Source: a virus. From it: a stretch of 27,825 nt of DNA. Positions 25,268-27,825 of the stretch are shown here, piece by piece. The stretch is taken from positions 1 through 27,825 of the IMG/VR virus record IMGVR_UViG_3300046820_000168; one strand, given 5' to 3'. How positions within the stretch are numbered: the stretch's first letter is position 1; each line of letters starts with the position of its first letter. The position numbers and the translations under genes are program-made. The notes beneath the pieces are model-generated. The model was given only the letters and a program-made list of their open reading frames with translations, had not been told where the DNA came from and ran no database searches.

Positions 25268-26092
25268 ATGAAAAAAGTAAACTACTTAAACAACAAGGAT
25301 TTATTGGCAGAAATCCATAAAAGCAAAAACACTTACTCGAGTTATGCCAAACAAGAATACCATCAGTACGATCTTATTCTTCCGAGTTTAGAAAAAATCA
25401 ACATTCGCACCATTGCTGAAGCCAAACGCAATCGTGCCAAGCGTCTAGCACAACAAGCATTTGAAGCCGCCAAGGTTTTAGACACTAAGGTCAAACTTGC
25501 AGAGTTTGAAGTCGATTATAAAAAGATCGAAAAGACTGACCTAGTGTTTCGCATTATGACTTATGAGCATATTCCAGATGCTCCTGGTCGTAAGAAGAGT
25601 GTTAAAAGTGCGGCAGATGCCAAAGAGAAAGTTAACTTTCCTGCGTTCCAACATTGGAAGTTTGACGAAAATGACAACTTAGAATGTGTGGGCAAAAGTC
25701 ACTGGAAAGGTGGAATTAAAACTGGCAAGTTTAGCAAGGACCACGGACAAATTACAGATACACTAGCCCGTATGTTTATTAAACTTTGCGAACGCTATGC
25801 TACTAGGGGCAACGTTAGAGGTTATACCTACAACGACGAAATGAAGGGGCAAGCCATCCTTCAACTTACACAAATTGGACTACAATTCGATGAATCAAAA
25901 AGTGATAATCCTTTCGCATATTTTACCGCCGCGGTTACTAACTCGTTTGTCCGTGTCATCAATATCGAAAAGAAAATGCAAAACATTCGAGACGACATCC
26001 TCGAAATGAACGGTATGAATCCAAGTAATACTAGAATGGTTAATCATGAATATGATAACGCAATGAAACGAGAAGGTGAAACTGAGAGTTGA
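25268..26092 (+). CDS. gp55: Late-transcription sigma factor gp55 with a long internal insertion
   Basis: 274 residues; T4 gp55 has 185. The start KVNYLNNKDLLAEIHKSK resembles the T4 gp55 N-terminus (NYVNNKELL). The sigma region-2-like core is at about 164-236: DTLARMFIKLCERYATRGNV, GYTYNDEMKGQAILQLTQIG and FDESKSDNPFAYFTAAVTNS. It binds core polymerase and reads the late promoter octamer. Between these parts (about 45-160) is an insertion containing a basic helix (AEAKRNRAKRLAQQAFEAAK) and a segment with PAFQHWKFDENDNLECVG. The C-terminus (about 250-274) is polar and shows no hydrophobic-acidic clamp-binding epitope like that at the end of T4 gp55. The gene is divergent from the baseplate unit it should activate and precedes gp47. 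Confidence 0.88.
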   Translation: MKKVNYLNNKDLLAEIHKSKNTYSSYAKQEYHQYDLILPSLEKINIRTIAEAKRNRAKRLAQQAFEAAKVLDTKVKLAEFEVDYKKIEKTDLVFRIMTYEHIPDAPGRKKSVKSAADAKEKVNFPAFQHWKFDENDNLECVGKSHWKGGIKTGKFSKDHGQITDTLARMFIKLCERYATRGNVRGYTYNDEMKGQAILQLTQIGLQFDESKSDNPFAYFTAAVTNSFVRVINIEKKMQNIRDDILEMNGMNPSNTRMVNHEYDNAMKREGETES

Positions 26093-26117
26093 CCTTTTGT
26101 TAGTTTTTCTTTACACT
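26089..26117 (+). promoter_or_regulatory. Possible sigma70-type promoter before gp47 (TTGACC, 17 bases, TACACT)
   Basis: TTGACC at 26089-26094 overlaps the gp55 stop codon; after 17 bases comes TACACT at 26112-26117, four of six to the -10 consensus. The predicted start near 26124 is only about four bases before the gp47 ATG, so the message would be nearly leaderless and would lose AGGA at 26121-26124. This weakens the call. Confidence 0.3.
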
Positions 26118-26127
26118 CATAGGACTT

Positions 26128-27132
26128 ATGTTTAAAAAAATAGCCGCTTTTACTGATATCCACTTTGGATTAAAATCAAACTCTAATACGCATAATCAAG
26201 ACTGCGAAGATTTCGTAGATTGGTTTATTGCTGAAGCCAAAAAGGAAGGTTGCGACACTGGCATATTCTTAGGCGACTGGCATCATAATCGCAACAGTCT
26301 TAACATGTTGACTATGGTGTCTAGTATCCGCAGTTTAGAAAAACTAGGCAAAGCATTTGATAACTTCTATTTCTTTCCAGGTAATCACGATTTGTACTAC
26401 AAAGACAAGCGTGATGTACACTCTGTAGACTGGGGACGTCATATTCCGGGCGTGACTATTGTCGGTGATATTACAACCATCGGCGATGTTACTATGGTTC
26501 CGTGGCTTGTAGGCGAAGAATGGAAGAAGATGGAGAAACTAAAAAGTCGATACATCTTTGGACACTTTGAATTGCCATTGTTCCAGATGAATGCTATGGT
26601 AACTATGCCGGATCACGGTGAACTTCAAGCAAGTCATTTCAAAAATCCTGAATATGTATTCTCAGGACACTTTCACAAACGTCAGGCTAAGCAGAACATT
26701 GTTTACATTGGCAATGCGTTCCCACACAATTACGCAGATGCATGGGACGATGATCGAGGAATGATGATTCTTGAGCACGGAGGCAAACCAGAATATCGTG
26801 TTTGGCCAGATGCTCCTAAGTTTAAAAACGTAAAACTCAGTCAACTTATCGACGACGGTGAAAACTTAATTAAAAGTAAAACATATCTTCGTGTAGGTAT
26901 TGATATTGATATCAGTTACGAAGAAGCCAGTTTCATTAAAGAAACATATCTTTCTAATCCGGATCTCAGAGAACTCACACTAATTCTCGAAAAGAAAGAA
27001 GTTGAAATTAACACAGACATTGACGTTGAACACTTCGAAAGTGTAGATCAAATCGTCAGTAATCAAATTGCAAATATTCAAAGCGACACATACGATCCTA
27101 AAGTATTACTCGCAATTTATAATAACCTATGA
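26128..27132 (+). CDS. gp47: Recombination endonuclease subunit gp47 (SbcD/Mre11 family)
   Basis: 334 residues, about the length of T4 gp47 (339). All calcineurin-like phosphoesterase motifs are visible: DIHFG at 10-14 (Asp10, His12), GDWHHNR at 49-55 (Asp50), GNHD at 85-88, GHFELP at 145-150 (His146) and SGHFHKRQ at 179-186 (His181, His183). These bind two Mn ions. With gp46 it forms the Mre11/Rad50-type complex that resects DNA ends for recombination-dependent replication and helps degrade host DNA. AGGA lies only three bases before the ATG, which is tight. The stop overlaps the gp46 start as ATGA. The active site looks complete. Confidence 0.96.
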   Translation: MFKKIAAFTDIHFGLKSNSNTHNQDCEDFVDWFIAEAKKEGCDTGIFLGDWHHNRNSLNMLTMVSSIRSLEKLGKAFDNFYFFPGNHDLYYKDKRDVHSVDWGRHIPGVTIVGDITTIGDVTMVPWLVGEEWKKMEKLKSRYIFGHFELPLFQMNAMVTMPDHGELQASHFKNPEYVFSGHFHKRQAKQNIVYIGNAFPHNYADAWDDDRGMMILEHGGKPEYRVWPDAPKFKNVKLSQLIDDGENLIKSKTYLRVGIDIDISYEEASFIKETYLSNPDLRELTLILEKKEVEINTDIDVEHFESVDQIVSNQIANIQSDTYDPKVLLAIYNNL

Positions 27133-27825
27133 TTAGAATAAAAGACCTAACAGTTAAAAACTTCATGAGTGTAGGTAATGCTACACAGGCAGTAAACTTT
27201 AACAAAGAACAACTAACACTTGTCTTAGGTGAAAACTTGGACCAAGGCGGTGACGACAGCGGTTCACGTAACGGTACAGGTAAAACAACTATTGTCAATG
27301 CACTAAGTTATGCATTGTATGGACAAGCATTAACTAACATTAAAAAAGACAACTTGATCAATAAGATCAACGGTAAAAACATGTTAGTTACTGTAGAGTT
27401 CGAAAAAGATGGTAAACTTTACAGAATCGAACGTGGACGCAAGCCTAACGTCTTAAAGTTCTATATTGACAATCAGATTGTAGAAGATCAAGATGTAGAA
27501 GACGAAGGGCAAGGCGACAGCAGAGAAACACAAAAAGACATTGACGAACTATTTGGATTAAGTCACGATATGTTCAAGCACATTGTTGCCTTGAACACAT
27601 ACACTGATCCGTTTTTATCAATGAAGGCCAATGACCAACGTGCTATCATTGAACAACTGCTTGGTATTACTGTACTCAGTGAAAAGGCAGAATTGCTCAA
27701 AGAACAAATTAGAATTGGCAAAGATGAAATCTTTCAAGAAACTACACGCATCGAGGCTGTTAAAAAGAGTAACGATCGTATTCAAGAAAGTATCAACAGT
27801 TTAAAAATCAAACAAAGTGCATGGC
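27129..27825 (+). CDS. gp46: Recombination endonuclease subunit gp46 (SbcC/Rad50 family), N-terminal part
   Basis: Open from the ATG at 27129 to the right window edge, 232 codons; the C-terminus is outside. It begins MIRIKDLTVKNFMSVG, the usual start of SbcC/Rad50 ATPases. The Walker A motif GSRNGTGKTT is at residues 45-54, after a long loop (GENLDQGGDD). The Q-loop region is near 155-165 (IVALNTYTDPF, compare 'q....f' before the coil in the family). A coiled coil begins after residue 175 (QLLGITVLSEKAELLKEQIR). It hydrolyses ATP to drive DNA-end processing by gp47. No Shine-Dalgarno is evident; the ATGA overlap with gp47 implies coupled translation giving balanced subunit amounts. Confidence 0.95.
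   Translation, partial: MIRIKDLTVKNFMSVGNATQAVNFNKEQLTLVLGENLDQGGDDSGSRNGTGKTTIVNALSYALYGQALTNIKKDNLINKINGKNMLVTVEFEKDGKLYRIERGRKPNVLKFYIDNQIVEDQDVEDEGQGDSRETQKDIDELFGLSHDMFKHIVALNTYTDPFLSMKANDQRAIIEQLLGITVLSEKAELLKEQIRIGKDEIFQETTRIEAVKKSNDRIQESINSLKIKQSAW

Noticed and set aside
26093-26127. T-rich stretch between gp55 and gp47 as a terminator
   Set aside because: No stem precedes the T-rich run, and the genes on both sides run in the same direction.

Overview
The window is a piece of a T4-like (Tevenvirinae-related) myovirus genome. It resembles the 'exo-T-even' phages of marine bacteria such as cyanophages and pelagiphages. The evidence is a complete baseplate gene series (homologues of T4 gp48, gp53, hub, gp5, gp25, gp6, then larger structural genes) next to the T4 late sigma factor gp55 and the gp47/gp46 recombination nuclease genes. 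The DNA is AT-rich and tightly packed: genes abut or overlap by 1-4 bases and no gap exceeds 100 bases. The exact host cannot be told from this sequence. No tRNA, insertion sequence, CRISPR array or integration gene was seen.

Layout. Two divergent transcription units meet in an 82-base space at 25186-25267. Leftward (minus strand), read from 25185 down to the left edge, lie: gp48-like tube/baseplate protein (24349-25185), gp53 wedge (24047-24349), a 976-residue hub protein with an N-terminal lytic domain (21113-24043), a gp5-like spike without lysozyme (19746-21113), gp25 wedge (19303-19737), an enlarged gp6 wedge (15806-19252), a giant 4597-residue protein in the position of T4 gp7 (2010-15803, half of the window), a 204-residue structural protein (1373-1987) and the N-terminal 456 residues of a tail-fibre-like protein (1-1370, cut by the window edge). 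Rightward (plus strand) lie gp55 (25268-26092), gp47 (26128-27132) and the start of gp46 (27129 to the right edge).

How it works together. The leftward unit builds the baseplate: hub and spike pierce the envelope, gp53/gp25/gp6 form wedges, and the giant protein and its downstream partners probably form the wedge periphery and host-contacting parts. The rightward unit supplies the late sigma factor that would switch on the leftward unit, plus the Mre11/Rad50-type nuclease used in replication and recombination. Octamers close to the T4 late promoter TATAAATA lie before the leftward transcription unit and before two genes inside it. A good host-type sigma70 promoter drives gp55, and its -35 box overlaps the late promoter by two bases.

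Points of most interest: the giant protein (a seven-blade propeller, about ten repeated beta modules, a coiled coil, two CBM5/12-like modules and an IPT/TIG-like domain); the apparent move of the lytic domain from spike to hub; a gp55 with an insertion of about 110 residues and no visible clamp-binding tail; a perfect EF-hand-like loop in gp6; and the overlapping early/late divergent promoters.
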